Assembly (NCBI GenBank): GCA_024704175.1
Contig: CP085629.1
Span: 6,365,001-6,429,000 of the forward strand
Source of the DNA: Paenibacillus sp. P25
GTDB taxonomy: Bacteria; Bacillota; Bacilli; Paenibacillales; NBRC-103111
Direction: 5' to 3'
DNA length: 64,000 nucleotides
Below, in pieces: positions 31,148 to 39,689 of this stretch. Under the pieces are notes generated by a model. The model searched no databases. It saw nothing but the letters and a program-made list of their open reading frames with translations, and was not told where the DNA came from. A program made the position numbers and the translations under genes. Positions within the stretch are counted from its first letter, which is position 1; each line of letters opens with the position of its first letter.

Positions 31148-31209
31148 CAAGGCTTTCCTTCGGGAAGGCCTTGCCCATCTTTAAGAAGCGGTTTTCCGTT
31201 AGGAAAACC
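31148..31209 (+). other. Two hairpins between rplI and dnaB
   Basis: The first pairs CAAGGC (31148) with GCCTTG (31168) and contains TTCC-TTCG-GGAA. The second is a perfect GGTTTTCC-GTTA-GGAAAACC at 31190-31209. Neither has a T run, so they may stabilise or process the transcript rather than end it. The second lies just upstream of the dnaB ribosome site. Confidence 0.6.
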
Positions 31210-31226
31210 ATGAGGAGACGACGGAC

Positions 31227-32576
31227 TTGAACGAGAATATGTTTATGGATCGTATCCCTCCGCAAAACTTGGAAGCTGAAATGGCGGTGCTCGGCGCGGT
31301 GCTGCTCGACGGCGATGCGCTGGTGACCGCCATGGAACGGGTCTCGAGCGAGGACTTCTACCGGCCGGCGCATCAGATGATCTATGAAGCGATGATCGAG
31401 ATCGCCGAATCGAACGAGCCGGTCGATCTGGTCACGCTGACGGCCCGTCTGCAGGACAAGCAGCGACTCGAAGAGGTGGGAGGCATCAGCTTCCTCTCGG
31501 AGCTGGTGAATGCCGTGCCGACCGCGGCGAACGTCGATTACTATGCGCAAATCGTGGAAGAGAAATCGCTGCTGCGGCGCCTGATCCGCACCGCGACGCA
31601 GATCGTCAGCAACGGCTACTCCGGTGAGGATGAAGTGTCGAGCCTGCTCAGCGATGCCGAGCAGCGCATCATGGAGATTTCCCAGCGCCGATCCGGCGGC
31701 GGCTTCGTAGCCATCCGCGACGTGCTCATGGAGGTCTTCGACAAGGTCGAGATGCTGTACAACCAGAAGGGAAGTACGTCCGGCATCCGTTCGGGATTTC
31801 ACGACCTGGATAAAATGACCTCGGGCTTCCAGCGTTCGGACCTGATCATCGTCGCAGCGCGGCCATCCGTAGGGAAGACGGCGTTCGCCTTGAATATCGC
31901 GCAGAATGTCGGCGTGCGGGAGAAGGAAACCGTGGCCATCTTCAGTCTTGAGATGGGCGCGGCGCAGCTCGTACAGCGGATGATCTGCGCGGAGGCGAAC
32001 GTGGACGCCGGACGGATGCGTACGGGGTTCCTGGAGCCGGACGACTGGGAGAAGCTGACGATGGCGATCGGCTCGCTGTCGGAGGCGAACATCTACATCG
32101 ATGATTCCCCGTCGGTCACGGTTGCCGATATCCGGGCCAAATGCCGGAGGCTGAAGACGGAGAAGGGCCTCGGCATGATCCTGATCGATTACCTTCAGCT
32201 GATCCACGGCCGGGGCAAAGGCGACAACCGCCAGCAGGAAGTATCCGAGATTTCGCGGACGCTGAAGCAGATTGCCAGGGAGCTGAATGTGCCGGTCATC
32301 GCACTGTCCCAGCTCAGCCGCGGTGTAGAGCAGCGGCAGGACAAGCGCCCGATGATGTCCGACCTCCGGGAATCGGGCTCGATCGAGCAGGACGCCGACA
32401 TCGTGGCGTTCCTGTACCGGGACGATTACTATGACAAGGAATCGGAGAAGAAGAACATCATCGAGATCATCATCGCCAAGCAGCGGAACGGTCCGGTCGG
32501 TACCGTCGAGCTGGCTTTTCTCAAGAGCTTCAATAAATTCGTCAGCCTGGACCGGACTCACCAGGAAGCGATGTAG
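31227..32576 (+). CDS. dnaB: Replicative DNA helicase DnaB (DnaC in B. subtilis)
   Basis: 449 residues, intact. The N-terminal domain starts MNENMFMDRIPPQNLEAEMA. The RecA-type ATPase has Walker A ARPSVGKTAFALNIA, Walker B ILIDYLQLI, and the DnaB motif SRGVEQRQDKRPMMSDLRES with SGSIEQDADIV. The start is TTG at 31227 behind GAGGAG. Position after rplI is the standard Bacillales order. Confidence 0.96.
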   Translation: MNENMFMDRIPPQNLEAEMAVLGAVLLDGDALVTAMERVSSEDFYRPAHQMIYEAMIEIAESNEPVDLVTLTARLQDKQRLEEVGGISFLSELVNAVPTAANVDYYAQIVEEKSLLRRLIRTATQIVSNGYSGEDEVSSLLSDAEQRIMEISQRRSGGGFVAIRDVLMEVFDKVEMLYNQKGSTSGIRSGFHDLDKMTSGFQRSDLIIVAARPSVGKTAFALNIAQNVGVREKETVAIFSLEMGAAQLVQRMICAEANVDAGRMRTGFLEPDDWEKLTMAIGSLSEANIYIDDSPSVTVADIRAKCRRLKTEKGLGMILIDYLQLIHGRGKGDNRQQEVSEISRTLKQIARELNVPVIALSQLSRGVEQRQDKRPMMSDLRESGSIEQDADIVAFLYRDDYYDKESEKKNIIEIIIAKQRNGPVGTVELAFLKSFNKFVSLDRTHQEAM

Positions 32577-32584
32577 CAGCACAG

Positions 32585-32613
32585 CCCCCGTTTCACGGAA
32601 AACGGGGGTTTTT
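32585..32613 (+). terminator. Terminator after dnaB
   Basis: A 9-bp stem (CCCCCGTTT with AAACGGGGG) is followed by TTTTT. Confidence 0.93.
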
Positions 32614-32754
32614 CTTTTGCCTACGGGAGGGCAGAAAAAGAGCGGCAATGTGCGGAGTCCGGTTTTTCGTCGGGAAAGAAAGCAGGCAGGTTGAAGGCGA
32701 ATGTGTACGAATTCCGAACGTTGATAATAGGCGGTATGTGATTGTTCGTTTTTG

Positions 32755-32783
32755 TTGACTTTGGCAAAGGGGACTGCTAAACT
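32755..32783 (+). promoter_or_regulatory. Sigma-A promoter of purA
   Basis: TTGACT at 32755-32760, a 17-base spacer and TAAACT at 32778-32783, about 65 bases before the start. Confidence 0.7.
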
Positions 32784-32848
32784 TATCAATGGTGCTTTGT
32801 GCCTTATGGGCAAATTACGGGTGGTTTCCACCTCACGGGGGTATGAAC

Positions 32849-34132
32849 ATGTCAACGGTAGTGGTTGTCGGAACCCAATGGGGAGACGAGGGTAAAGGCA
32901 AAATAACCGATTTCCTGGCCGAATCCGCAGAGGTTGTAGCGCGCTATCAAGGCGGCAACAACGCGGGTCACACCATCTTAATCGACAATAAGAAGTATAA
33001 ACTGACGATGATTCCGTCGGGTATTTTTTATGCTGATAAAATATGCGTCATCGGGAATGGTATGGTCATTAATCCGGGTGCGCTTTTGGAAGAAATTCAA
33101 TATATTCACGACAATGGCTTCTCCACGGACAATCTCCGGATCAGCGACCGGGCACATGTGATCATGCCTTATCACCTGCTGCTGGACGGGCTGGAAGAAG
33201 AGCGCAAGGGCGAGAACAAGATCGGTACGACGCGCAAAGGGATCGGCCCCTGCTACATGGACAAAGCGGCGCGCAACGGCGTAAGGATCGCCGACCTGAT
33301 GGATGCGGAGGAGTTCGAGCGCAAGGTCCGCCATCTGGTGAAGGAGAAGAATGTGCTGATCGAGCAGGTGTACGGCTCCAAAGGCCTCGACGCCGATTCG
33401 GTGATCGAGGAGTACCTCGGCTATGCCGAGAAAATTCGCCCGTACGTGACGGATACGTCCGTTGTGCTGAACGATCTGATCGACGATGGCAAGAAAGTGC
33501 TGTTCGAGGGCGCGCAGGGCGTGATGCTGGATATTGACCAAGGCACCTACCCGTTCGTGACGTCCTCGAACCCGTCCGCCGGCGGCGTATGTATCGGTTC
33601 CGGCGTTGGGCCTTCGAAGATCCAGCAAATTATCGGCGTGGCGAAGTCCTACACCACGCGTGTAGGGGACGGTCCGTTCCCGACCGAGCTGAACAACGCT
33701 ACAGGCGACCTCATCCGTGAACGCGGCAATGAGTACGGTACGGTTACGGGACGCCCGCGCCGCGTAGGCTGGTTCGACAGCGTCGTCGTACGCCATGCCC
33801 GCCGGGTAAGCGGGATTACCGGCTTATCCCTCAACTCGCTGGACGTGCTTGCGGGCCTCGAGACGGTAAAAATTTGCACCGCCTACAAATACCGCGGCGA
33901 AGTGATCGAGCATTATCCAGCCAGCCTGAAGATGCTCTCCGAATGCGAAGCCGTCTATGAAGAGCCGCCGGGCTGGAGCGAGGATTTGTCCGGTGTGCGC
34001 AAGCTGGAGGACCTCCCGGTGAATGCAAGACGGTACCTGGACCGCGTAGCGGAGCTGACCGGCATTCCGATCGCGATCTTCTCGGTCGGACGCAACCGGG
34101 AGCAGACGAACCTGGTAAGACCGATTTATTAA
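32849..34132 (+). CDS. purA: Adenylosuccinate synthetase
   Basis: Makes adenylosuccinate from IMP and aspartate with GTP, the first committed AMP step. 427 residues, intact. The start ATG at 32849 ([20 protein letters not shown]) is best spaced from GGGGGT. The GTP loop is GDEGKGK, the active-site region [10 protein letters not shown], and other signatures are [14 protein letters not shown] and [21 protein letters not shown] terminator follows. Confidence 0.97.
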   Translation: MSTVVVVGTQWGDEGKGKITDFLAESAEVVARYQGGNNAGHTILIDNKKYKLTMIPSGIFYADKICVIGNGMVINPGALLEEIQYIHDNGFSTDNLRISDRAHVIMPYHLLLDGLEEERKGENKIGTTRKGIGPCYMDKAARNGVRIADLMDAEEFERKVRHLVKEKNVLIEQVYGSKGLDADSVIEEYLGYAEKIRPYVTDTSVVLNDLIDDGKKVLFEGAQGVMLDIDQGTYPFVTSSNPSAGGVCIGSGVGPSKIQQIIGVAKSYTTRVGDGPFPTELNNATGDLIRERGNEYGTVTGRPRRVGWFDSVVVRHARRVSGITGLSLNSLDVLAGLETVKICTAYKYRGEVIEHYPASLKMLSECEAVYEEPPGWSEDLSGVRKLEDLPVNARRYLDRVAELTGIPIAIFSVGRNREQTNLVRPIY

Positions 34133-34146
34133 TCCTAAGCCTAAGA

Positions 34147-34190
34147 CCCCGATTTCCGGAAGATGCGGAGATCGGGGTTGTTTGTTTTTT
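34147..34190 (+). terminator. Terminator after purA
   Basis: A 7-bp stem (CCCCGAT with ATCGGGG) is followed by a T-rich tract. Confidence 0.9.
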
Positions 34191-34272
34191 CGCCCCGTCC
34201 GGGTTGGTTTGCCGGAAAACCGTCAATACTGGAAGGTAAAACAAGAGCGTTACCGGATGGGAGATGAAAGGC

Positions 34273-35010
34273 ATGAAAATCTTACAATGGTCGCTGAAGC
34301 TGGCGGTGACGGCCGCCGTGACGTCGGTTTGCTGCATGGTGCTGACTTTTGCCGCGGTGAACACCTATGTCAATATGCTGCTGGACCAGTACCACATCCA
34401 GAGACCGGCCGGGCAGCGGCTCGGCTGGGGGCCGTTCCTGTCGGCCATGACCCGGCAAATCGGCGGACTGGCGGCGGCGGATGGAAGCGGAAGCGGGACG
34501 GCGGCTGGGACTGGAGCAGGAGCCGGGAGTGGGGCCGGCGCCGGGGGCGGCAAGGATCTGGCCGTATCCGCAGGCGGATCGGCGCTGACGGATAACGGGA
34601 CGCCGGAGCCGAAGAGCGGGCAGACGTCCTCGCCGGGGGCTCGTCCGGGACGCCGAATTCCGGCACGAAGCCCGACACGGACCGCAAGCCGCCGGATGAC
34701 GCCGTGGCGGTCTGGAGCCGGCAGTCTTCCTCTTCGGCGAGCTCAAGCGGCGGCGCTTCGGACGACCAGAAGATCGTCGTGTCCGGCGAGGATTTCACCA
34801 AGAGGAAGGAACAGCTTTCGAGCGAGAATAAAGCGAAAATTTTCTCCATGCTCACCACCCGTGTACCGGAAGCGGAGATTCAGAAGATCTCCATGCTGAT
34901 GGAGGACGGCTTAACGGCTCGCCGAGCTGAAGGAAGTGGAGCAGATTCTGCAAAAGTACCTGAAGCCGGATGAATATGCCCAGTCGCTGGCGATGGTCAA
35001 AGGACAGTAA
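34273..35010 (+). CDS. Uncharacterised membrane-anchored protein with Gly/Ser/Ala-rich linker (two frameshifts)
   Basis: I do not recognise a family. The start at 34273 (MKILQWSLKLAVTAAVTSVC) has GGGAG at good distance. One N-terminal transmembrane helix (about 8-32) is followed by a low-complexity Gly/Ala/Ser linker (about 70-100) and a charged C-terminal domain: DDQKIVVSGEDFTKRKEQLS, then MLMEDGLTA and ELKEVEQILQKYLKPDEYAQ. One G is missing from the run at 34635-34639, and one base is extra at about 34919-34922; correcting both gives one frame to the TAA at 35008. About 245 residues. It probably works at the cell surface. Confidence 0.65.
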
Positions 35011-35031
35011 TCCTCTGCGAGGCCATAAGTG

Positions 35032-35068
35032 AAAAAAGCACAGCTCTTCCGGAGAAGAGTCTGTGCTT
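35032..35068 (-). terminator. Terminator of the glutathione peroxidase transcript
   Basis: An 8-bp outer stem (AAGCACAG with CTGTGCTT), extended by CTCTTC and GAAGAG, is followed on the minus strand by TTTTTT. It can also act weakly for the plus-strand gene ending at 35010. Confidence 0.85.
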
Positions 35069-35095
35069 GAGTCTGTACTTTTCAGGGTCATTCGG

Positions 35096-35635
35096 TTACA
35101 GCAGCGATTCTACAGCGGATTCCATATCGGTCGGAGAGACGGTAGATTCGTAGCGGCGGACCGGATTGCCGTCCCGGTCAATCAGAAACTTCGTGAAATT
35201 CCATTTCACATCGTTACCCGCCAGCGCACCGGTTTGCTGCAGCATTTTATGCAGCATGGCGCTGCCCGGGTCTTCCAGATCGAAGCCTTCGAACGGCGGC
35301 TGCGCCGTCAAGTAAGCGAACAGCGGATGCCGGTCATCGCCCAGCACGTCGATTTTCTCAGAAAGAGGGAAGGTCACGCCATAGTTGATCTGGCAGAATG
35401 TATGAACGTCTTCATTGCTTCCCGGCTCCTGGCCGCCGAATTGGTTGCAGGGGAAGCCGAGGATCACAAGCCCCTGATCGCGGTATTTCTCATAGAGTCG
35501 CTGAAGCTCCGCGTACTGCGGCGTAAATCCGCATTTGCTGGCGGTATTCACGATCACGAGCACCTTGCCTTTGTACTGCTCGAGAGAGACTTCTTGTCCC
35601 CGGATGTTGCGCGCCGAAAAGTCGTAGATTCCCAT
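35096..35635 (-). CDS. Glutathione/thiol peroxidase family protein (BsaA-like)
   Basis: 179 residues, intact. It reduces peroxides, in Firmicutes probably with thioredoxin or bacillithiol rather than glutathione. The catalytic set is present: Cys in NTASKCGFTPQY (about residue 35), Gln in GFPCNQFGGQEPG, and Trp-Asn in VKWNFTKFL. It sits 3 bases after a MarR-family gene, so both are probably one operon under peroxide control. Confidence 0.92.
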   Translation of the reverse strand: MGIYDFSARNIRGQEVSLEQYKGKVLVIVNTASKCGFTPQYAELQRLYEKYRDQGLVILGFPCNQFGGQEPGSNEDVHTFCQINYGVTFPLSEKIDVLGDDRHPLFAYLTAQPPFEGFDLEDPGSAMLHKMLQQTGALAGNDVKWNFTKFLIDRDGNPVRRYESTVSPTDMESAVESLL

Positions 35636-35638
35636 GAA

Positions 35639-36088
35639 TTATTCCTCCGATACGGTTTGATGGGCTTGCTTCAAAAGGACGGTGAGCCGTTCTCTCAGCT
35701 CCGCCGCCTCCTCCACGGACATGCCTGTCCGGCAAAACATCTTCTCCGGCACTTCGTATGCTTTCTCCTTCAGCTGCATCCCTTGCTCCGTGAGGCGGAC
35801 AATGACATTCCGCTCATCCTGCGGGTCCCGGGCCCGGCGGAGCAGCCCCATGCTCTCCAGCTTCTTAAGGAGCGGCGTCAGCGTGCCGGAATCCAAATAA
35901 AGCCGTTCACCGAGCTCTTTCACGGTCAGGCCGTCCTGCTCCCAGAGGACCAGCAGAGCGATATACTGCGTATAGGTCAATCCGAGCTCGTCCAGAATCG
36001 GCCGGTACAGCTTCGTAATTTCACGCGAGTAGGCATATAAAGCAAAGCAGAACTGATGGTCCAGCTTGAGCAGATCATCGCGGTTCAT
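35639..36088 (-). CDS. MarR-family regulator, OhrR-like organic peroxide sensor
   Basis: 149 residues. The N-terminus LDHQFCFALYAYSREITKLY has the redox-sensing Cys near residue 14 and the Tyr residues that OhrR uses to relay oxidation. The winged helix has LTVKELGERLYLDSGTLTPL and RDPQDERNVIVRLT. In the family, the reduced repressor binds the operator; peroxide oxidises the Cys and releases it. The target is likely its own operon with the adjacent peroxidase, because a matching operator lies 26 bases upstream of the start. Confidence 0.9.
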   Translation of the reverse strand: MNRDDLLKLDHQFCFALYAYSREITKLYRPILDELGLTYTQYIALLVLWEQDGLTVKELGERLYLDSGTLTPLLKKLESMGLLRRARDPQDERNVIVRLTEQGMQLKEKAYEVPEKMFCRTGMSVEEAAELRERLTVLLKQAHQTVSEE

Positions 36089-36113
36089 ATCAGGCTCCTT
36101 GTTTGCCGTAGTC

Positions 36114-36143
36114 TCAAATTAAATTGTGTACAATTAAATTTGA
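36114..36143. promoter_or_regulatory. OhrR-type operator
   Basis: An inverted repeat of two 14-base arms with one mismatch: TCAAATTAAATTGT, GT, ACAATTAAATTTGA. The core TACAATTAAATT matches the known OhrR box of Bacillus. Confidence 0.8.
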
Positions 36144-36286
36144 TGAAACTAATATAACACGGCCGGTATTCCTTGTCAAAGCCTATTGAAAAAAGCCGGG
36201 CCTGACTTACTGCGACTTATCATCGGAAACGATTTTTGTTAGGACAGGAGAATGGAAATTAAAAACGCGAGCACAGGAGCGAACCA

Positions 36287-36832
36287 ATGGACGATTATAC
36301 CGTACCGGGCGGCGGGGAATTAAGCCCGAAGGCCCGGGCCCAAACGATTCTCTCGAAGAATCCGGATCACGTATTTGAAGAAGCGATGCGGGTCACGATC
36401 GATGCCGGAGATATTGATTTCTGGCTGAAATTCGCCTCCGAGTGGGGCGGGGCCTTGTATCTGCTCGATGAGAAAAATACCCGCCGCTATGACAAAGGCG
36501 ACATTTCGCAGGAGGAATTCGAGTATTCGAAACGAACCTACCGGCTCGGTCTCATCACGCTGAGCGGCTTCTATGACAAGCTTAAGGCCTGGACCGAGGC
36601 GGAGAAGGGCGACTACCTCTTTACGATGGATCACTTGGAGAGTTATTTCATCCCGTCGTATCTGGATGATTACAGCCGCGTATATGCCGGCGGGAAAGCG
36701 CAGTGCGAGGCTTACATCCAGCGGATGGTGGAGGCGCTGAGCGCGGGCGGCGACCTGAAGCGCCGGGTGGAGGACATTCAGGCGCTGGTCCAGGAGTACA
36801 TTCATCATATGCACCTCTATGCACGGTCCTGA
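36287..36832 (+). CDS. Uncharacterised soluble protein
   Basis: 181 residues, intact, MDDYTVPGGGELSPKARAQT. No signal peptide or membrane segment. It looks all-helical and acidic, with stretches such as FWLKFASEWGGALYLLDEKN and YIHHMHLY near the end. I do not recognise a family, but codon use and clean frame suggest a real gene. A terminator follows. Confidence 0.65.
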   Translation: MDDYTVPGGGELSPKARAQTILSKNPDHVFEEAMRVTIDAGDIDFWLKFASEWGGALYLLDEKNTRRYDKGDISQEEFEYSKRTYRLGLITLSGFYDKLKAWTEAEKGDYLFTMDHLESYFIPSYLDDYSRVYAGGKAQCEAYIQRMVEALSAGGDLKRRVEDIQALVQEYIHHMHLYARS

Positions 36833-36843
36833 GCGACTCGAGA

Positions 36844-36868
36844 GGCGGCTTGCCGAAGCCGTCTTTTT
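36844..36868 (+). terminator. Terminator after the gene ending at 36832
   Basis: GGCGGCTT, the loop GCCG and AAGCCGTC are followed by five T. Confidence 0.9.
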
Positions 36869-36998
36869 GCTATTACCACTTTTCTCCGATCCTATGAATC
36901 TACCGAAAAGTCCGATTTGTCAATCCCCCGAAATTGCCATTGATTTACTTCACATTCCTGCCATGTTTCCCTATCGAAATGTGATATTATATACAATT

Positions 36999-37231
36999 TT
37001 GTTGAAAAACGTAGAGTTACTATGATAAATTATTAAGAGGTTCGCGCACCAAATGGTAGGTTCCTTACGTTAGGTGTTTTTATGTGCAGTTCGGTAGACA
37101 ACCTGTAGAGCGCCCGGAAGCAAGTCAATCACAACAGGAAAGCGCGCCACTAAGGTTACGCAACTAGCTCTTTCATACACAGCAAGGCTGGTTTTCGAGT
37201 GCGGCAAAAAACGGCTATAAAGGAGATCAAG
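36999..37231 (+). promoter_or_regulatory. Promoter and long, possibly structured leader of the M23 peptidase gene
   Basis: TTGTTG at 36999-37004 and TATGAT at 37021-37026 with a 16-base spacer would give a leader of about 200 bases. Within it AACCT (about 37099) can pair with AGGTT (about 37153), and GCGC elements pair inside. The GGTTCGCGCACC and GGAAGCAAGTCAATC segments look conserved in character, but I cannot match a known riboswitch; the c-di-AMP class often found before such genes does not fit. 36869-36998 holds nothing else recognised. Confidence 0.45.
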
Positions 37232-38805
37232 ATGAAATTTTTTAAAGGAACGGATCGGATCAAGGACCTGCTTGCGAAAGCAAAAATGTCCGGGAACCGG
37301 TCTGCGGATCAGGCTATGGAAGCAGCGACCGATCCGGCAAAGAAGGAACTTGACGTTAAACCGCAAACGAATGTTTTTGTTCATATGAAGAACCAAATCC
37401 TTTTACATAAATGGATGGTTATCAAGTCGGCGGCGCGATCGGATGCATAGCGGTCGTGATCTTCGGCGGCAATCAATATGTGCAGGCTCATATGGTGGAT
37501 CTCTATCATGTGTACGCGAACGGGGAAGAAATCGGCGTCGTATCGGACGTGAGCAAGGTTGAAGCTTATGCAGCGTCCAGGAAGAAGCAGCTCGCCGAAG
37601 GAACGGCTGACGTTCAAATGGTGGTCAAAGCGCCGGAGGTTGAATTCAAGCATGAAAAGGCTTTCAATGCGAAGACGTACGACCAGGCGGTCCTCGCGGA
37701 ATTAGGCGACCTGATCACGGCCTACCCGGTCGGAGTGGAGCTGACGGTGGACGGCAAGCGCATGGGCATCGTGAAGGACAAGGCGACCGCCGAGAAGATG
37801 CTGGAGCAGATCAAAGCGGACTCGATCGCTAGCATGCAGAAGAAGAAGGATCCCGGGAAAGTCGGCATTCTGTCCGCTTCCGGTCCGGCGAATACCGGTA
37901 TAACGGAGCTGCAGCAGGCAGACTTCGTGCAGAAGGTGGAGCTGAAGGAAATTCCGATCGAGCCGAAAGACCTCGTCAAACCGGAGGATCTCAAGAAGAA
38001 GCTGGAGACCGGCGATGTACAGCCTACGAAATATACGGTGGAGCAGGGCGACTGCGTCTCCTGTATCGCCAAGAAGCTGAATATTCCGAAGCAGGTCATT
38101 TATCAGAATAACCCGACGATCTCCGACGATATGATCAAGGTCGGCCAACAGCTCGATTTGACGGTGCTTCAGCCGACGCTCGCCGTAAGAACGGTCGAGA
38201 AGGTCGTGGAGAATCAAGAGATTCAATATGAAACGGAATGGAAGACGGACGCCAGTATGCGGGCCGGCACGACGCAGGTGCTGTCTCCCGGCAAGAACGG
38301 CCTGAAGAAGGTAACTATCCAGCTGACCAAAGTAAACGGTCTGATGGAGGACGAGAAGGTGCTTGGCGAGGAAGTCGTTCAGCGACCGGTCAAAGAGGTT
38401 GCCATCAAAGGAACGAAGGTCGTCACCGGCGAAGGCACGGGTAAATTTGCTTGGCCGGTCGCCGGAGCCACCATCACAAGCACTTTCGGCATGCGCTGGG
38501 GTGCGTTCCATAAAGGCGTCGATCTGGTGGGCAACCGCAACATCATGGTCGCCGACAACGGCAAAGTTGTCTTTGCCGGCGAGAAAACAGGATACGGCAA
38601 CTGCATCATTGTCGATCACCTGAACGGTTACCGTACGCTATACGGGCACCTGAGCCAAATTCTCACCAGCGAGGGCAAGATCGTGGAGAAGGGCGAGAAA
38701 ATCGGCATCATGGGCAGCACGGGAGACTCCACAGGCGTCCACCTGCACTTTGAAGTTCAAAAAGGCGAAACCCCGGACAATCCGATGAAATATTTGAACA
38801 GGTAA
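37232..38805 (+). CDS. M23 peptidase with LysM and G5-like domains (one frameshift)
   Basis: A peptidoglycan endopeptidase of about 524 residues, membrane-anchored or secreted. It starts MKFFKGTDRIKDLLAKAKMS; a hydrophobic segment, VIKSAA-IGCIAVVIFGG, carries the frame break at about 37430-37435 (one base missing). LysM is near TKYTVEQGDCVSCIAKKLNI, then a G5-type segment (RTVEKVVENQEIQYETEWKT), then the zinc metallopeptidase: FGMRWGAFHKGVDLVGNR and GVHLHFEVQKG, with the His ligands. The proximity to walRK fits wall remodelling, but a WalR site was not verified. Confidence 0.9.
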
Positions 38806-38829
38806 TCATATTGGATTAAGTGTTCCCAA

Positions 38830-38872
38830 GGGACATGGAAGAAGCAGGATACTGCCTTCCGTGTCTCTTTTT
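38830..38872 (+). terminator. Terminator after the M23 peptidase gene
   Basis: GGGACATGGAAG pairs with CTTCCGTGTCTC (G-T pairs included) and is followed by TTTTT. Confidence 0.88.
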
Positions 38873-38949
38873 CATTCCAGATGTGGTAAAATAAAAGAAT
38901 AGAGGAAAGGGGCTCGTCTGTTAGTCTGTTATAGGCGGTGAAAGGGTTC

Positions 38950-39682
38950 ATGGCGAAAATTCTCGTCGTCGACGACGAACAACCGATTGCGGATATATTG
39001 AAGTTTAATTTGGAGAAAGAAGGCTATGAGGTCATCTGTGCTTATGACGGAGGGGTCGCCGTCGATATGGCCTACTCGGAGGAGCCGGATTTGATTCTGC
39101 TGGATCTGATGCTGCCCGTGAAGGACGGGATGGACGTATGCCGGGAGGTGCGTCAGCGGCTCAACACGCCCATTATTATGCTGACGGCCAAGGATAATGA
39201 AATCGACAAGGTGCTGGGGCTGGAGCTGGGCGCCGACGATTACGTAACGAAGCCGTTCGGCACGCGCGAGCCTGCTTGCCCGGGTGAAGGCGCATCTGCG
39301 CCGCCAGACGAAGGCGGCTTCTGTACCGGAGGCACCGTCCTCCGGTGAAGCACCTCAGCGGCAGGGGCCGCAGCTTCAGGATCTGTTTATCGACAGCGAC
39401 ATGTATGTGGTCTACAAGAACGGGGTCCCGCTGGATTTGACCCACCGGGAGTTCGAGCTGGTTCAGTACTTGGCCAAAAACAGCGGCAAGGTCATGACCC
39501 GTGAGCATTTGCTGCAGGCGGTGTGGGGGTTCGAATATTTCGGCGACGTGCGTACGGTGGACGTAACGATCCGCCGGCTGCGCGAGAAGCTCGAGGATGA
39601 TCCGAGCCGGCCGGAGTATATCATCACCCGCCGGGGGCTGGGCTATATGATGCGCAGCACGAAGACGGGCAGCGGTTACTGA
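38950..39682 (+). CDS. walR: Response regulator WalR (YycF; one frameshift)
   Basis: The essential regulator of cell-wall metabolism. About 243 residues. The receiver domain starts [20 protein letters not shown]; the phosphoacceptor Asp is in [13 protein letters not shown], and the switch Lys is in DYVTKPFG. The OmpR-type winged helix has [20 protein letters not shown] and [14 protein letters not shown]. One extra C at 39271-39272 breaks [14 protein letters not shown]. The start at 38950 is preferred over a GTG at 38938. It is 7 bases from walK. Confidence 0.95.
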
Positions 39683-39689
39683 GGGACCG

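Noticed and set aside
36999-37231. c-di-AMP (ydaO-type) riboswitch
   Set aside because: Expected because of the downstream hydrolase, but the conserved GGGGGACCCA and GGGTGAATC-type blocks are not present.
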